Below are positions 19,831 through 31,378 of a stretch of 64,000 nt of DNA, piece by piece. Positions within the stretch are counted from its first letter, which is position 1; every line of letters begins with the position of its first letter. Location: the NCBI GenBank assembly GCA_963784415.1, contig CAWARK010000014.1, forward strand, positions 310,001-374,000, written 5' to 3'. The DNA is from UBA7672 sp963784415. GTDB taxonomy: Bacteria; Pseudomonadota; Alphaproteobacteria; Caulobacterales; Hyphomonadaceae. The translations under genes were made by a program, and so were the position numbers. The notes under the pieces were generated by a model, which saw nothing but the letters and a program-made list of their open reading frames with translations, was not told where the DNA came from and searched no databases.

Positions 19831-22800
19831 ATGAGCCAGGAAATTACCAACCTGTTCAGCCCCAACACGCCGGTTCCGACGTTTGAGGCCATCCGTATCG
19901 CGATCGCGAGCCCCGAAGAGATCCGCAAATGGTCTTCGGGCGAGATCAAGAAGCCTGAGACGATCAACTACCGCACGTTCAAACCCGAGCGCGACGGCCT
20001 GTTCTGCGCCCGCATCTTCGGGCCGATCAAGGATTACGAGTGCCTGTGCGGCAAGTACAAGCGCATCAAGTATCGTGGCGTGACCTGCGAGAAGTGCGGC
20101 GTTGAAGTGACGCTCGCCCGCGTCCGGCGCGAGCGCATGGGCCACATCGAGCTGGCCGCTCCTGTCGCGCACATCTGGTTCCTGAAGTCGCTGCCGTCGC
20201 GCATCTCGCTGATGCTCGACATGGCGCTGAAGGATGTGGAGCGCGTGCTCTACTTCGAAAGCTACATCGTCACCGAGCCGGGCATCACCCCGCTGAAAGA
20301 GAAACAACTCCTCACCGAGGAAGAGTATCTCGCGAAGCAGGAAGAGCTGGGCGAAGACTCGTTCACCGCGCACATCGGCGCCGAAGCCGTCCGCGAACTG
20401 CTCAAGGCCTACGACCTCGAGGCCGAAGCCGATCGCCTGCGCGCTGATCTCGCCGAAGCTACGGGCGAACTGAAGCCGAAGAAGATCGCCAAGCGCCTCA
20501 AGCTGGTCGAGAGCTTCATCGCGTCGGGCTGCCGCCCGGAGTGGATGGTGCTCACGATCGTGCCGGTCATCCCGCCCGACCTGCGTCCGCTGGTCCCGCT
20601 CGATGGCGGCCGCTTCGCGACGTCGGATCTCAACGATCTCTATCGCCGCGTCATCAACCGTAACAACCGCCTCAAGCGGCTCATGGAACTGCGCGCTCCC
20701 GATATCATCATCCGCAACGAAAAGCGGATGCTGCAGGAGTCGGTGGACGCGCTGTTCGACAACGGCCGCCGCGGCCGCGTCATCACGGGCACCAACAAGC
20801 GCCCGCTGAAATCGCTGTCCGACATGCTGAAAGGCAAGCAGGGCCGCTTCCGTCAGAACTTGCTCGGCAAGCGCGTCGACTACTCGGGCCGTTCGGTCAT
20901 CGTCGTGGGTCCGGAACTCAAGCTGCACCAGTGCGGCCTGCCGAAAAAGATGGCGCTCGAACTGTTCAAGCCCTTCATCTACGCGCGTCTCGACGCCAAG
21001 GGTCTCGCCGGCACGGTGAAAGCCGCCAAGAAGCTGGTCGAGAAAGAGAAGCCCGAAGTCTGGGACATCCTCGAGGAAGTCATCCGCGAGCACCCGGTTC
21101 TGCTGAACCGCGCGCCCACGCTGCACCGCCTCGGCATCCAGGCGTTCGAACCGAAACTGATCGAGGGCAAGGCCATCCAGCTGCACCCGCTGGTCTGCGC
21201 CGCGTTCAACGCTGACTTCGACGGCGACCAGATGGCCGTGCACGTTCCGCTGAGCATGGAAGCCCAGCTCGAAGCGCGCGTCCTGATGATGTCGACCAAC
21301 AACATCCTTTCACCCGCCAACGGCCGCCCGATCATCGTGCCGTCGCAGGATATCGTGCTCGGCCTCTATTACCTGTCGATCGAACGCGACAAGGAACTGG
21401 GCGAAGGCATGCTGTTCTCCGATCTCGCCGAGATCGAGCACGCGCTGTCGGCCAACAAGGTGTCGCTGCACGCCCGCATCAAGGCGCGCTTCATCACCAA
21501 GGACGAGAACGGCAAGGACGTGGCGAAGGTGTTCAACACCACGCCGGGCCGCATGATGATCGCGGATTGTCTGCCGCGCGAACATGGGATGGACCCGACT
21601 GTCGCGAACGAGCTGATGACCAAGAAGTCGGTCGGCAAGCTGATCGACATCGTCTACCGGAACTGCGGTCAGAAGGCGACGGTCATCTTCTGCGATCGCA
21701 TGATGGCACTCGGCTTCAAGGAAGCTGCGCGCGCCGGCATCTCGTTCGGCAAGGATGACATGGTCATTCCGAAGTCGAAGGACAAACTGGTCGCCGACAC
21801 ACGCAAGCTCGTCAACGAGTATGAGCGTCAGTACGCTGACGGCCTCATCACGCGCGGCGAGAAGTTCAACAAGGTGGTCGACGCCTGGTCCGCATGTACT
21901 GACAAGGTCGCCGACGCCATGATGGACGCCGCCGGCGCAACCGGTACGGGCGAAATCAACTCGGTGTTCATGATGGCGCACTCCGGCGCCCGCGGTTCGA
22001 AGAACCAGATGAAACAGCTCGCCGGCATGCGCGGCCTCATGGCCAAGCCGTCGGGTGAGATCATCGAGACGCCGATCGTGTCGAACTTCAAGGAAGGCCT
22101 CACCGTTCTCGAGTACTTCAACTCGACGCACGGCGCGCGTAAGGGCCTCGCCGACACGGCGCTCAAGACCGCCAACTCGGGCTACCTCACGCGTCGTCTC
22201 GTCGACGTGGCGCAGGACTGCATCATCACGGAAGAAGATTGCGGCACCGACAAGGGCATCACGCTCGCGGCGGTCATGGAAGGCGCGGACGTCATCGTCT
22301 CGCTCGCCGAACGCACGCTCGGCCGTACGACTGCGGAAGACATCAAGCACCCGCAAACCGGACAGATCATCGCTCCGGCCAACACCTACCTGGACGAGGA
22401 AGTCGCCGCCCTGATCGACAAGGCCGGCGTCGACCGCATCCTGGTGCGCTCGGTGCTGACTTGCGAATGCAAAAATGGCACCTGCGCCTCGTGCTATGGT
22501 CGCGACCTCGCTCGCGGTACGCGCGTCAACGTCGGTGAAGCTGTCGGCGTCATCGCCGCTCAGTCGATCGGCGAGCCGGGCACCCAGCTCACGATGCGTA
22601 CGTTCCACATCGGCGGCGCTGCTCAGGTTACGACGGAAAGCTCGCTCGAAGCCGCCTTCGACTCGACGGTGCGTTTCGAGAATGCCTCGGTCGTCAAACG
22701 CGACGACGGCACGCTGGTCGTCAACGGCCGCTCGATGGAGGTCAAACTCATCGATGCCGAAGGCCGCATCCGCCAGACGTTCAAGCCGGTCTATGGCTGC

Positions 22801-23985
22801 CGCCTGCGCTACGGCGACGGCGACAAGGTGAAGCGCGGCGAGCGCGTGGCCGACTGGGATCCGTTCGCGACCCCGATCGTCACCGATCTCGCTGGTACGG
22901 TGAAGTACGAAGACCTGATCGAAGGCGTCACGACGCGCGACGAGACGGACGAAGCGACCGGCATCGCCAACAAGGTGGTGATCGACGCCCGTACCGGCAC
23001 CAAGAAGGTCGAGCTCAAGCCCGCCATCGTGCTGGTCAATGACAAGGGTGAGCCGATCAAGCACACCGGCGGCATGCAGGCGCGTTACCTCCTGCCGATC
23101 GACGCCATCCTGTCGGTTGCTGAAGGCGACGAAGTCCGCCCCGGCGACACGCTCGCGCGTGTCCAGACCGGCGGGGCTACGACCCGCGACATCACGGGCG
23201 GTCTGCCGCGCGTGGCCGAGCTGTTCGAAGCCCGTCGTCCGAAGGATCACGCCATCATCGCCGACATCACCGGCAAGGTGGAATTCGGCCGCGACTACAA
23301 GAACAAGCGTCGCGTCCGTATCGTGCCGGAAGCAGAGGGCGAGGAGCCCATGGAATATCTGGTGCCGAAGACCAAGCACTTGATGGTCCAGGAAGGCGAC
23401 ATCCTGAAGAAGGGCGAATACCTGCTCGAGGGCAACCCCGCGCCGCAGGACATTCTTACCATCCTCGGCGTCGAGGCGCTGGCCGACTATCTCGTCAACG
23501 AGATCCAGAAGGTCTACCGCCTGCAGGGCGTGCCGATCGACGACAAGCACATCGAAGTCATCGTCAGCCAGATGCTGAAGAAGGTGGAAGTCTCCGAAGG
23601 CGGCTCGACCACCATGCTCAATGGCGAAGCCATCGACGCGCTCGACTTCGAAGAAGCCAACGCTGCTGCGATCCGCGCCGGCCGCGAACCCGCCAAGGGA
23701 ACGCGCATCCTGCTCGGCATCACCAAGGCGTCGCTGCAGACCAAGTCGTTCTTCTCGGCCGCCTCGTTCCAGGAAACCACCCGCGTCCTCACGGAAGCGG
23801 CGATCCAGGGCAAGGTCGATCCGCTCGAAGGCCTCAAGGAGAACGTCATCGTCGGCCGTCTCATCCCGGCTGGTACGGGCGGCGCACTCCGCAAGTACCG
23901 CAAGCTGGCCGGCGATCGCGACGAACGCCTGAAGGAACAGCGCAAGGTCAATCAGCCGCTCCCGGCGCTGCCGGCGGCCGAATAG
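19831..23985 (+). CDS. rpoC: DNA-directed RNA polymerase subunit beta'
   Basis: Beta' carries the catalytic magnesium site. ATG 19831 (MSQEITNLFSPNTPVPTFEA) is the family start and follows AGAGGGAG; a frame upstream from 19783 only translates the hairpin. The 1384-residue protein has the N-terminal zinc ribbon (CLCGKYKRIKYRGVTCEKCG, from about residue 71), the metal-binding NADFDGD at 460-466, the trigger-loop region with GEPGTQLTMRTFHIGGAA, and a second Cys cluster (CECKNGTCASCYGRDL). The frame is intact. A terminator-like hairpin follows. Confidence 0.98.
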   Translation: MSQEITNLFSPNTPVPTFEAIRIAIASPEEIRKWSSGEIKKPETINYRTFKPERDGLFCARIFGPIKDYECLCGKYKRIKYRGVTCEKCGVEVTLARVRRERMGHIELAAPVAHIWFLKSLPSRISLMLDMALKDVERVLYFESYIVTEPGITPLKEKQLLTEEEYLAKQEELGEDSFTAHIGAEAVRELLKAYDLEAEADRLRADLAEATGELKPKKIAKRLKLVESFIASGCRPEWMVLTIVPVIPPDLRPLVPLDGGRFATSDLNDLYRRVINRNNRLKRLMELRAPDIIIRNEKRMLQESVDALFDNGRRGRVITGTNKRPLKSLSDMLKGKQGRFRQNLLGKRVDYSGRSVIVVGPELKLHQCGLPKKMALELFKPFIYARLDAKGLAGTVKAAKKLVEKEKPEVWDILEEVIREHPVLLNRAPTLHRLGIQAFEPKLIEGKAIQLHPLVCAAFNADFDGDQMAVHVPLSMEAQLEARVLMMSTNNILSPANGRPIIVPSQDIVLGLYYLSIERDKELGEGMLFSDLAEIEHALSANKVSLHARIKARFITKDENGKDVAKVFNTTPGRMMIADCLPREHGMDPTVANELMTKKSVGKLIDIVYRNCGQKATVIFCDRMMALGFKEAARAGISFGKDDMVIPKSKDKLVADTRKLVNEYERQYADGLITRGEKFNKVVDAWSACTDKVADAMMDAAGATGTGEINSVFMMAHSGARGSKNQMKQLAGMRGLMAKPSGEIIETPIVSNFKEGLTVLEYFNSTHGARKGLADTALKTANSGYLTRRLVDVAQDCIITEEDCGTDKGITLAAVMEGADVIVSLAERTLGRTTAEDIKHPQTGQIIAPANTYLDEEVAALIDKAGVDRILVRSVLTCECKNGTCASCYGRDLARGTRVNVGEAVGVIAAQSIGEPGTQLTMRTFHIGGAAQVTTESSLEAAFDSTVRFENASVVKRDDGTLVVNGRSMEVKLIDAEGRIRQTFKPVYGCRLRYGDGDKVKRGERVADWDPFATPIVTDLAGTVKYEDLIEGVTTRDETDEATGIANKVVIDARTGTKKVELKPAIVLVNDKGEPIKHTGGMQARYLLPIDAILSVAEGDEVRPGDTLARVQTGGATTRDITGGLPRVAELFEARRPKDHAIIADITGKVEFGRDYKNKRRVRIVPEAEGEEPMEYLVPKTKHLMVQEGDILKKGEYLLEGNPAPQDILTILGVEALADYLVNEIQKVYRLQGVPIDDKHIEVIVSQMLKKVEVSEGGSTTMLNGEAIDALDFEEANAAAIRAGREPAKGTRILLGITKASLQTKSFFSAASFQETTRVLTEAAIQGKVDPLEGLKENVIVGRLIPAGTGGALRKYRKLAGDRDERLKEQRKVNQPLPALPAAE

Positions 23986-24011
23986 GCCGACAGCTTCGGA
24001 TCCAACATTGC

Positions 24012-24047
24012 GGGCGCGGAATCCTCTGGGTTCCGCGCCCGTACTGC
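24012..24047 (+). terminator. Terminator-like hairpin after rpoC
   Basis: GGGCGCGGAA (24012-24021) and TTCCGCGCCC (24031-24040) form a perfect ten-base stem with a nine-base loop, followed by GTACTGCTTT. The T content is modest, but position and strength fit the end of the rpoBC transcript. Confidence 0.65.
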
Positions 24048-24061
24048 TTTAGGATTTCCGT

Positions 24062-24976
24062 GTGATCGACAGCATGACGGGCAAGATGCACGACGCCGGC
24101 GACAGCAACCCGACGCAGCTGCAGCCAGGCGATCCGCCGTGGTTCGATCTCCCCGAGCCGGCCTATCGCGTGCATGCCGCGTCGCTTCCAGAAAATGACG
24201 ACATCCGTCAGGCCGCCGCGTCGTATCGCGAGAAGGGCTATCTGATCCGCGACTTCGGATTCGATGATGCAGATCTCGCCGAAGCCGCTGCCTATACGCG
24301 ATCAATCACGGGCGTTCGTGTTCAAGACGCATGGATGGTCAATCCGGCGATCAAGCGCCTCGCCACGCATCCACGTGTGTTGTCGTTCCTGCGCGATCTC
24401 TACCGCCGCGAGCCGATCCCGTTCCAGACGCTGAATTTTCCGCGCGGCTCGCAGCAGGACGCGCACTCGGACGCGTATTTCTTCAACTCCATCCCTGCCG
24501 GCTTCATGTGCGGGGTCTGGGTGGCGCTCGAGGATATCCATCCGGATTCAGGGCCACTGGTTTATTACCCCGGCAGCCAGCGCCTGCCGGTCATCACCAA
24601 CGCCCAGCTGCCCGGCGCCAGTTCAGACGGTTACGACAGCGCGATGCACGCAGCGGTCAGCGGGGCAGGGATCAATCCGGAGACGGCGCCGATCCGCCGC
24701 GGTCAGGCATTCATCTGGTCCGCCAACCTCGCTCATGGCGGTTCACCCATTCTCGATCCGGCTCGCACCCGCCTCAGCCAGGTCATCCATTTTTTCTTCG
24801 ACCGCTGCTCCTATCTCACCCCGATGGCCTCGCGCGGGGAGAGCACATTCTGGCGCGAGCCGTTCAACATAGCGACCGGTGCGTTCGTCCCGAATGCAGA
24901 CGGACAGAAAGCCAGACTCTCGCTCCGCGTCGGTCAGCGTCTGAGACTGTGGACCAAGCGTCCCTATGCGAGTTGA
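24062..24976 (+). CDS. Phytanoyl-CoA dioxygenase (PhyH) family protein
   Basis: PhyH proteins are non-haem iron and 2-oxoglutarate dependent oxygenases; the substrate here is unknown. The 304-residue protein has the iron-binding HSD (QQDAHSDAYFFNS), then GVWVALEDIHPDSGPLVYYPGSQ, and the distal His in WSANLAHGGSPI with a downstream Arg (ARTRLSQVIHFF) suited to bind 2-oxoglutarate. GTG 24062 follows TTTAGGAT; ATG 24074 is an alternative. It stands with the M28 peptidase gene, 15 bases downstream, as a small insertion between rpoC and rpsL. Confidence 0.82.
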   Translation: MIDSMTGKMHDAGDSNPTQLQPGDPPWFDLPEPAYRVHAASLPENDDIRQAAASYREKGYLIRDFGFDDADLAEAAAYTRSITGVRVQDAWMVNPAIKRLATHPRVLSFLRDLYRREPIPFQTLNFPRGSQQDAHSDAYFFNSIPAGFMCGVWVALEDIHPDSGPLVYYPGSQRLPVITNAQLPGASSDGYDSAMHAAVSGAGINPETAPIRRGQAFIWSANLAHGGSPILDPARTRLSQVIHFFFDRCSYLTPMASRGESTFWREPFNIATGAFVPNADGQKARLSLRVGQRLRLWTKRPYAS

Positions 24977-24991
24977 TCGCCGGAGAAACGA

Positions 24992-25954
24992 ATGCGCCTC
25001 CCAGCTTTGCTCGCGATCCTGACCCTTGCCGGTTGCACGCCCGAGGTAACGACGCCACCGCCCGCAATCCTTGCGCCGGTCGCAGTCGACCAGCTGCTCG
25101 AAGATGTCCGCCTCCTTTCTGCCGATGACATGCAGGGCCGATTGGTCGGATCGCCCGGCGGGGCGAAGGCGCGGGCTTATCTGATTGATCGTCTGAACCA
25201 GCTGGGCGTTTCGCCACTGGCCGGGCAGGGCCTCGAATGGCCCTTCGCCTTTCAGCAGAAGGGCAAAACCATCAACGGCGTCGATCTTGTCGGCATCATC
25301 CCCGGGACCGGAGGGTCAGACCGGGCTCTGATTCTGATGGCGCACTACGATCACGTCGGCGTACGGGACGGCCAGATCTACAATGGCGCTGACGATAATG
25401 CTTCGGGCGTCGCCGCGGTCCTGAACATCGCGACCTCCCTGAAAAAGCAGGCCCCACGGCACGACGTTATCCTGGCCCTGGTTGATTCCGAGGAAGAGGG
25501 CATGAATGGTTCCAGGGCTTTGTTGGCAGACCCGAAGTTCGCAGAAACACTCAAGCGGGTGGTTTTGGCGGTGAACCTCGACATGGTCAGCCGGTCCGAC
25601 AAGAATGAACTTTATGTCTCAGGTGGGTATCATTTTCCCTTCCTGGTCCCGCGCCTCGACGCCATCGCAAAGGAGGCGTCCGTAAAACTGCTCCTCGGGC
25701 ACGACCGGCCGGAGCAGGCGCATGACGACTGGACCGACCAGTCGGACCATTATGCCTTTCAGCAGATCCACCGCCCCTGGGTCTATTTCGGGGTCGAAGA
25801 TCACCCGGACTATCACCACCCAAGCGACGATTTCGCGATGATTCCTGCCGACTTCTTCCATCGCTCGGCGGCGACCATCGAGCTTGCCGTCCGGGCGTTT
25901 GACCGCGACCTGGAAGCCATCGCCGGGGAGGCGAGCAGCCGCGCTTCGCACTAG
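24992..25954 (+). CDS. M28 family zinc peptidase, lipoprotein
   Basis: M28 enzymes are aminopeptidases with two zinc ions. The 320-residue protein has a lipoprotein signal (LPALLAILTLAGC), so it probably acts on peptides in the envelope. The metal ligands are recognisable in order: LMAHYDHVG (His), YNGADDNASGVAAVL (bridging Asp), DSEEEGMNGSRAL (catalytic Glu and ligand Glu), VNLDMVSR (Asp) and DHPDYHHPSDDF (His). The frame is complete, unlike two other M28 genes in this window. The 284 bases that follow contain the str-operon promoter. Confidence 0.88.
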   Translation: MRLPALLAILTLAGCTPEVTTPPPAILAPVAVDQLLEDVRLLSADDMQGRLVGSPGGAKARAYLIDRLNQLGVSPLAGQGLEWPFAFQQKGKTINGVDLVGIIPGTGGSDRALILMAHYDHVGVRDGQIYNGADDNASGVAAVLNIATSLKKQAPRHDVILALVDSEEEGMNGSRALLADPKFAETLKRVVLAVNLDMVSRSDKNELYVSGGYHFPFLVPRLDAIAKEASVKLLLGHDRPEQAHDDWTDQSDHYAFQQIHRPWVYFGVEDHPDYHHPSDDFAMIPADFFHRSAATIELAVRAFDRDLEAIAGEASSRASH

Positions 25955-26014
25955 CCTGATTACTGGCCTGCGCACCGGCCTGTGCGTGCGCGAAGATTCC
26001 GGTAATTGCCGCAC

Positions 26015-26043
26015 TTGACCCCGCTGGGGGAGGCCAGTATAGC
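26015..26043 (+). promoter_or_regulatory. Probable promoter of the rpsL-rpsG-fusA-tuf operon
   Basis: TTGACC (26015-26020) and TATAGC (26038-26043) are 17 bases apart, with the start site expected near 26050 and a leader of about 190 bases before rpsL. I see no clear hairpin in the leader. The -10 hexamer is identical to that of rplJ. Confidence 0.7.
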
Positions 26044-26238
26044 CCCGCTTCACATTGCCCGACCGGCCGTGGAATCGGTTCCAAACGCGGTTAAGGCAAC
26101 GTGTCCTAAGAGAGCGAAAGCCTCCGAAAGAGTTTCAGCCGGGGCAGGCCAAGTGCTTGTCGCGGCCAATGTTTTTACAGCAAGACGCGCCGATTTGGTC
26201 AACAGGACCCGGCGTTCTGGTGTGACGAGCGAGGGTAG

Positions 26239-26610
26239 ATGCCTACGATTCAGCAGTTGATCCGCAAGCCGCGGCACGACAAGCCGGCCCGTAACAAGGT
26301 TCCGGCGCTCAAAGGGTGCCCCCAGCGGCGCGGCGTCTGCACGCGCGTTTACACGACCACTCCGAAGAAGCCGAACTCGGCGCTTCGTAAGGTCGCCAAG
26401 GTGCGTCTCACGACGCAGCACGAGGCGGTTTGCTACATCCCCGGCGAAGGTCACAACCTTCAGGAACACTCGGTCGTGCTGATCCGCGGCGGCCGCGTGA
26501 AAGACTTGCCGGGCGTGCGTTATCACATCCTCCGCGGCGTGCTGGATACCCAGGGCGTCAAGGACCGCAAGCAGCGCCGTTCGCATTACGGCGTGAAGCG
26601 TCCGAAGTAA
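26239..26610 (+). CDS. rpsL: 30S ribosomal protein S12
   Basis: S12 sits at the decoding centre and controls accuracy. The 123-residue product has MPTIQQLIRKPR, the TTPKKPNSALRKVAKVRLT segment that contains the classic streptomycin-sensitive Lys of PKKPNS, and LPGVRYHILRGVLDTQGVKDRKQRRSHYGVKRPK with the second sensitive Lys replaced by no visible change. It is first in the str operon; GAGGG precedes ATG 26239. Confidence 0.98.
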   Translation: MPTIQQLIRKPRHDKPARNKVPALKGCPQRRGVCTRVYTTTPKKPNSALRKVAKVRLTTQHEAVCYIPGEGHNLQEHSVVLIRGGRVKDLPGVRYHILRGVLDTQGVKDRKQRRSHYGVKRPK

Positions 26611-26622
26611 TAGGTAAGAGAC

Positions 26623-27093
26623 ATGTCCCGTCGTCACCGCGCAGAAAAACGCCAGGTCCTTCCCGACGCCCAGTACGGCGATCAGGTCATCACGCGCTTC
26701 ATGAACCAGGTCATGTACCAGGGGAAGAAGTCGGCCGCCGAACAGATCGTTTACGGCGCGTTGGAAACCGTGGCCAACAAGTCCAAGCGCCCGGCGCCGG
26801 AACTGTTCCACGAAGCCCTCGGCAACGTCGCGCCGTCGGTTGAAGTGCGTTCGCGCCGCGTCGGCGGCGCCACCTACCAGGTTCCGGTCGAGGTTCGTCC
26901 CGAGCGCCGTCAGGCGCTCGCCATTCGCTGGCTGATTATCGCTGCGCGCGCCCGTTCGGAAAACACCATGCAAGAGCGTCTCGCTGCCGAGATGCTTGAT
27001 GCCGCCCACGGTCGTGGCACTGCGGTCAAGAAGCGCGAAGACACGCACCGGATGGCGGAAGCCAACCGCGCCTTCTCGCACTACCGCTGGTAG
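26623..27093 (+). CDS. rpsG: 30S ribosomal protein S7
   Basis: S7 nucleates assembly of the 30S head and contacts E-site tRNA. The 156-residue protein starts MSRRHRAEKRQVLPDAQYGDQ and contains FMNQVMYQGKKSAAEQIVYGAL, VEVRSRRVGGATYQVPVEVRPERRQALAIRWL and ARSENTMQERLAAEMLDA, all family hallmarks. It follows rpsL by 12 bases. Confidence 0.98.
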   Translation: MSRRHRAEKRQVLPDAQYGDQVITRFMNQVMYQGKKSAAEQIVYGALETVANKSKRPAPELFHEALGNVAPSVEVRSRRVGGATYQVPVEVRPERRQALAIRWLIIAARARSENTMQERLAAEMLDAAHGRGTAVKKREDTHRMAEANRAFSHYRW

Positions 27094-27132
27094 TCCAGCG
27101 GTTCGCCGCCTAACGAATTCAGAGGGCTCCCC

Positions 27133-29211
<2,079 letters not shown>

Positions 29212-29265
29212 TGAAGCCCAACTGGCGGCCAACCCCCGCTGAACGAAACTACGGAGCAGGATACT

Positions 29266-30456
29266 ATGGGTAAGGAAAAATTCGCGCGTACGAAGCCGCA
29301 CGTGAACGTTGGCACGATTGGCCACGTTGACCACGGCAAGACGACGCTGACGGCGGCGATCACGATCGTTCTCGCCAAGTCGGGCGGCGCCACTGCCAAG
29401 CAGTACGCAGATATCGACGCAGCGCCGGAAGAAAAAGCGCGCGGCATCACGATCAACACGGCTCACGTCGAGTACGAGACGGCCAACCGTCACTACGCTC
29501 ACGTGGATTGCCCGGGACACGCCGACTACGTGAAGAACATGATCACGGGCGCCGCGCAGATGGATGGCGGTATCCTGGTTGTGTCGGCTGCCGACGGCCC
29601 GATGCCGCAGACCCGCGAGCACATCCTGCTCGCCCGTCAGGTCGGCGTTCCGGCTCTCGTCATCTTCCTGAACAAGGTCGACATGGTCGACGACAAGGAA
29701 CTGCTCGAGCTCGTCGAACTCGAAGTTCGCGAACTCCTGTCGTCCTACGACTTCCCTGGCGACGACATCCCGATCATCCCGGGCTCGGCCCTGGCTGCCG
29801 TCGAAAACCGCGATCCGGAAATCGGCGAACAAGCCATCCTCAAGCTGATGGCCGCCGTCGACGCCTACATCCCGACGCCTGAGCGTCCGCTCGACATGCC
29901 GTTCCTGATGGCGATCGAAGACGTGTTCTCGATCTCCGGCCGCGGCACCGTCGTCACCGGCAAGGTTGACCGCGGCATCGTGAAAGTTGGCGACGAAGTC
30001 GAAATCGTCGGCATCCGCGACACGCAGAAAACCATCTGCACGGGCGTTGAAATGTTCCGCAAGCTGCTCGACCAAGGTCAGGCTGGCGACAACGTCGGTA
30101 TCCTCGTGCGCGGCATCGACCGCGAGCAAGTCGAGCGCGGCCAGGTGCTGTGCAAGCCCGGCTCGGTCAAGCCGCACAAGAAGTTCGAAGCCGAGGTGTA
30201 CGTCCTCAACAAGGATGAAGGTGGCCGTCACACGCCGTTCTTCGCTAACTACCGTCCGCAATTCTACTTCCGCACGACCGACGTGACGGGCATCGTGGAA
30301 CTGCCGGCCGGCACCGAGATGGTTATGCCTGGCGACAACATCAAACTCGTCGTCTCGCTGATCGCGCCGATCGCGCTCGAAGAAAAACAGCGCTTCGCAA
30401 TCCGCGAAGGCGGCCGCACCGTTGGTTCGGGCGTCGTTGCGAAGATCATCGAGTAG
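29266..30456 (+). CDS. tuf: Elongation factor Tu
   Basis: EF-Tu delivers aminoacyl-tRNA to the ribosome. The 396-residue protein starts MGKEKFARTKPHVNVGTIGHVDHGKTT with the P-loop at 19-26, then RGITINTAHVEYET, DCPGHADYVKNMITGAAQMDG, NKVDMVDDKELLELVELEVRELL, and the C-terminal barrel ending EGGRTVGSGVVAKI. Many alphaproteobacteria have a second tuf copy, but none is in this window. A strong terminator follows. Confidence 0.98.
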   Translation: MGKEKFARTKPHVNVGTIGHVDHGKTTLTAAITIVLAKSGGATAKQYADIDAAPEEKARGITINTAHVEYETANRHYAHVDCPGHADYVKNMITGAAQMDGGILVVSAADGPMPQTREHILLARQVGVPALVIFLNKVDMVDDKELLELVELEVRELLSSYDFPGDDIPIIPGSALAAVENRDPEIGEQAILKLMAAVDAYIPTPERPLDMPFLMAIEDVFSISGRGTVVTGKVDRGIVKVGDEVEIVGIRDTQKTICTGVEMFRKLLDQGQAGDNVGILVRGIDREQVERGQVLCKPGSVKPHKKFEAEVYVLNKDEGGRHTPFFANYRPQFYFRTTDVTGIVELPAGTEMVMPGDNIKLVVSLIAPIALEEKQRFAIREGGRTVGSGVVAKIIE

Positions 30457-30485
30457 TCCTCGAAGTCTTTGACTGAACACTAGAC

Positions 30486-30519
30486 AGGGCGTCGGGAAAC
30501 CGGCGCCCTTTCGCTTTTT
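30486..30519 (+). terminator. Intrinsic terminator of the str operon
   Basis: AGGGCG (30486-30491) pairs with CGCCCT (30504-30509), extended inward by TCGG/CCGG around a GAAA-type loop, and followed by TTCGCTTTTT. It lies 30 bases after the tuf stop. Confidence 0.8.
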
Positions 30520-30582
30520 CGGGTGCGGGTGGCAGCTTGCCTGCGGCGACGCGCGGTCCATGCTTCGGTTTGCGAGGATCAG

Positions 30583-30810
30583 ATGAACCGGTCTCTCGAG
30601 CCCTTCGCGACTGGCGACCGCGTTAAATGGAAATGGGGTGCGCATTGGGCCGAGGGCTCGGTGCGCGAGGTATTCACCGAACGCGTCGAGCGGGTCATCA
30701 AAGGCGCGCGCATTGCCCGCAATGGCGAGCCGGACAATCCCGCCTATCTCATCGTGCAGGATAACGACGCCCAGGTGCTAAAGAAGCATAGCGAGCTGTT
30801 TCGGGTTTGA
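30583..30810 (+). CDS. DUF2945 (hypervirulence-associated TUDOR-like) protein
   Basis: A 75-residue protein of the DUF2945/HVA1 type, a small SH3/TUDOR-like barrel of unknown role. The family pattern is visible in FATGDRVKWKWGAHWAEGSVREVF, followed by ARIARNGEPDNPAYLIVQDNDAQVLKKHSELF, which matches the family's usual G-V-W and NPAYLI-Q-DG-VLKK-SEL layout. GAGGA before ATG 30583 supports this start. It lies between tuf and rpsJ, where most relatives have no extra gene. Confidence 0.8.
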   Translation: MNRSLEPFATGDRVKWKWGAHWAEGSVREVFTERVERVIKGARIARNGEPDNPAYLIVQDNDAQVLKKHSELFRV

Positions 30811-30822
30811 GGGGAGGGGCGC

Positions 30823-31128
30823 TTGGCCCGTTATGTCCGCGTCGTGAGCCTCTGGATCCACCCCGGACAGGCGGCGGCGTTCGAGGCTTTCGAGCGCGAC
30901 GCCGTCCGGATCATGGTTCGCCATGGCGGGCGGGTCGATTCTGCGGTTCGCATGGATCCGGGCGGGGCAGAGGATCCGCCATTCGAGGTCCATGTCGTCA
31001 GCTTTCCGGACCGTGCGGCAGCCAATTCTTACGCCTCGGACCCCGAAACGCTCAAACTGAGCAGGCGGCGGGCGGAAATCATCGCCAGGACCGAGGTGCT
31101 GGCAGGGTTTCCGGCGGGGCCATATTAA
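30823..31128 (+). CDS. Small alpha/beta-barrel (ABM or DUF1330-like) protein
   Basis: A 101-residue protein with the strand-helix-strand pattern of dimeric ferredoxin-like barrels: RYVRVVSLWIHPGQAAAFEAFERDAVRIM, then FEVHVVSFPDRAAANSYASDPETLKLSRRR. Such proteins include antibiotic-biosynthesis-type monooxygenases and DUF1330 proteins; no catalytic residue can be pinned down. It starts with TTG 30823 after AGGGG, 12 bases behind the DUF2945 gene, so the two probably form a pair. Confidence 0.65.
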   Translation: MARYVRVVSLWIHPGQAAAFEAFERDAVRIMVRHGGRVDSAVRMDPGGAEDPPFEVHVVSFPDRAAANSYASDPETLKLSRRRAEIIARTEVLAGFPAGPY

Positions 31129-31200
31129 AGGGGAAATCGCCCCGTCACGGACGGTTTGACAAAAACTGCACCCGGCCAGTCCGTCGCGGCAAACGAGCGC

Positions 31201-31229
31201 TTGACGGGCGAATACGTCGAGACTAATAC
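31201..31229 (+). promoter_or_regulatory. Probable promoter of the S10 (rpsJ) operon
   Basis: TTGACG (31201-31206) and TAATAC (31224-31229) are exactly 17 bases apart. The start site would be near 31236, giving a leader of about 140 bases before rpsJ. A GGGG-AAATC-GCCCC dyad at about 31131-31144 lies upstream. Confidence 0.7.
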
Positions 31230-31378
31230 CCCGGCTCGCTTCCGACCGGCTTGGCCGTGCTCATTTCTATGTGGGCAAACGCAAGTCACGGAAACAAAAG
31301 TGAAAATTCAACGAGTGTGACGGTCCGCCCGGGGATTCCATCCCGTTTGGCCCGTCTCGCGCTGTTTCGGTGGTCCCG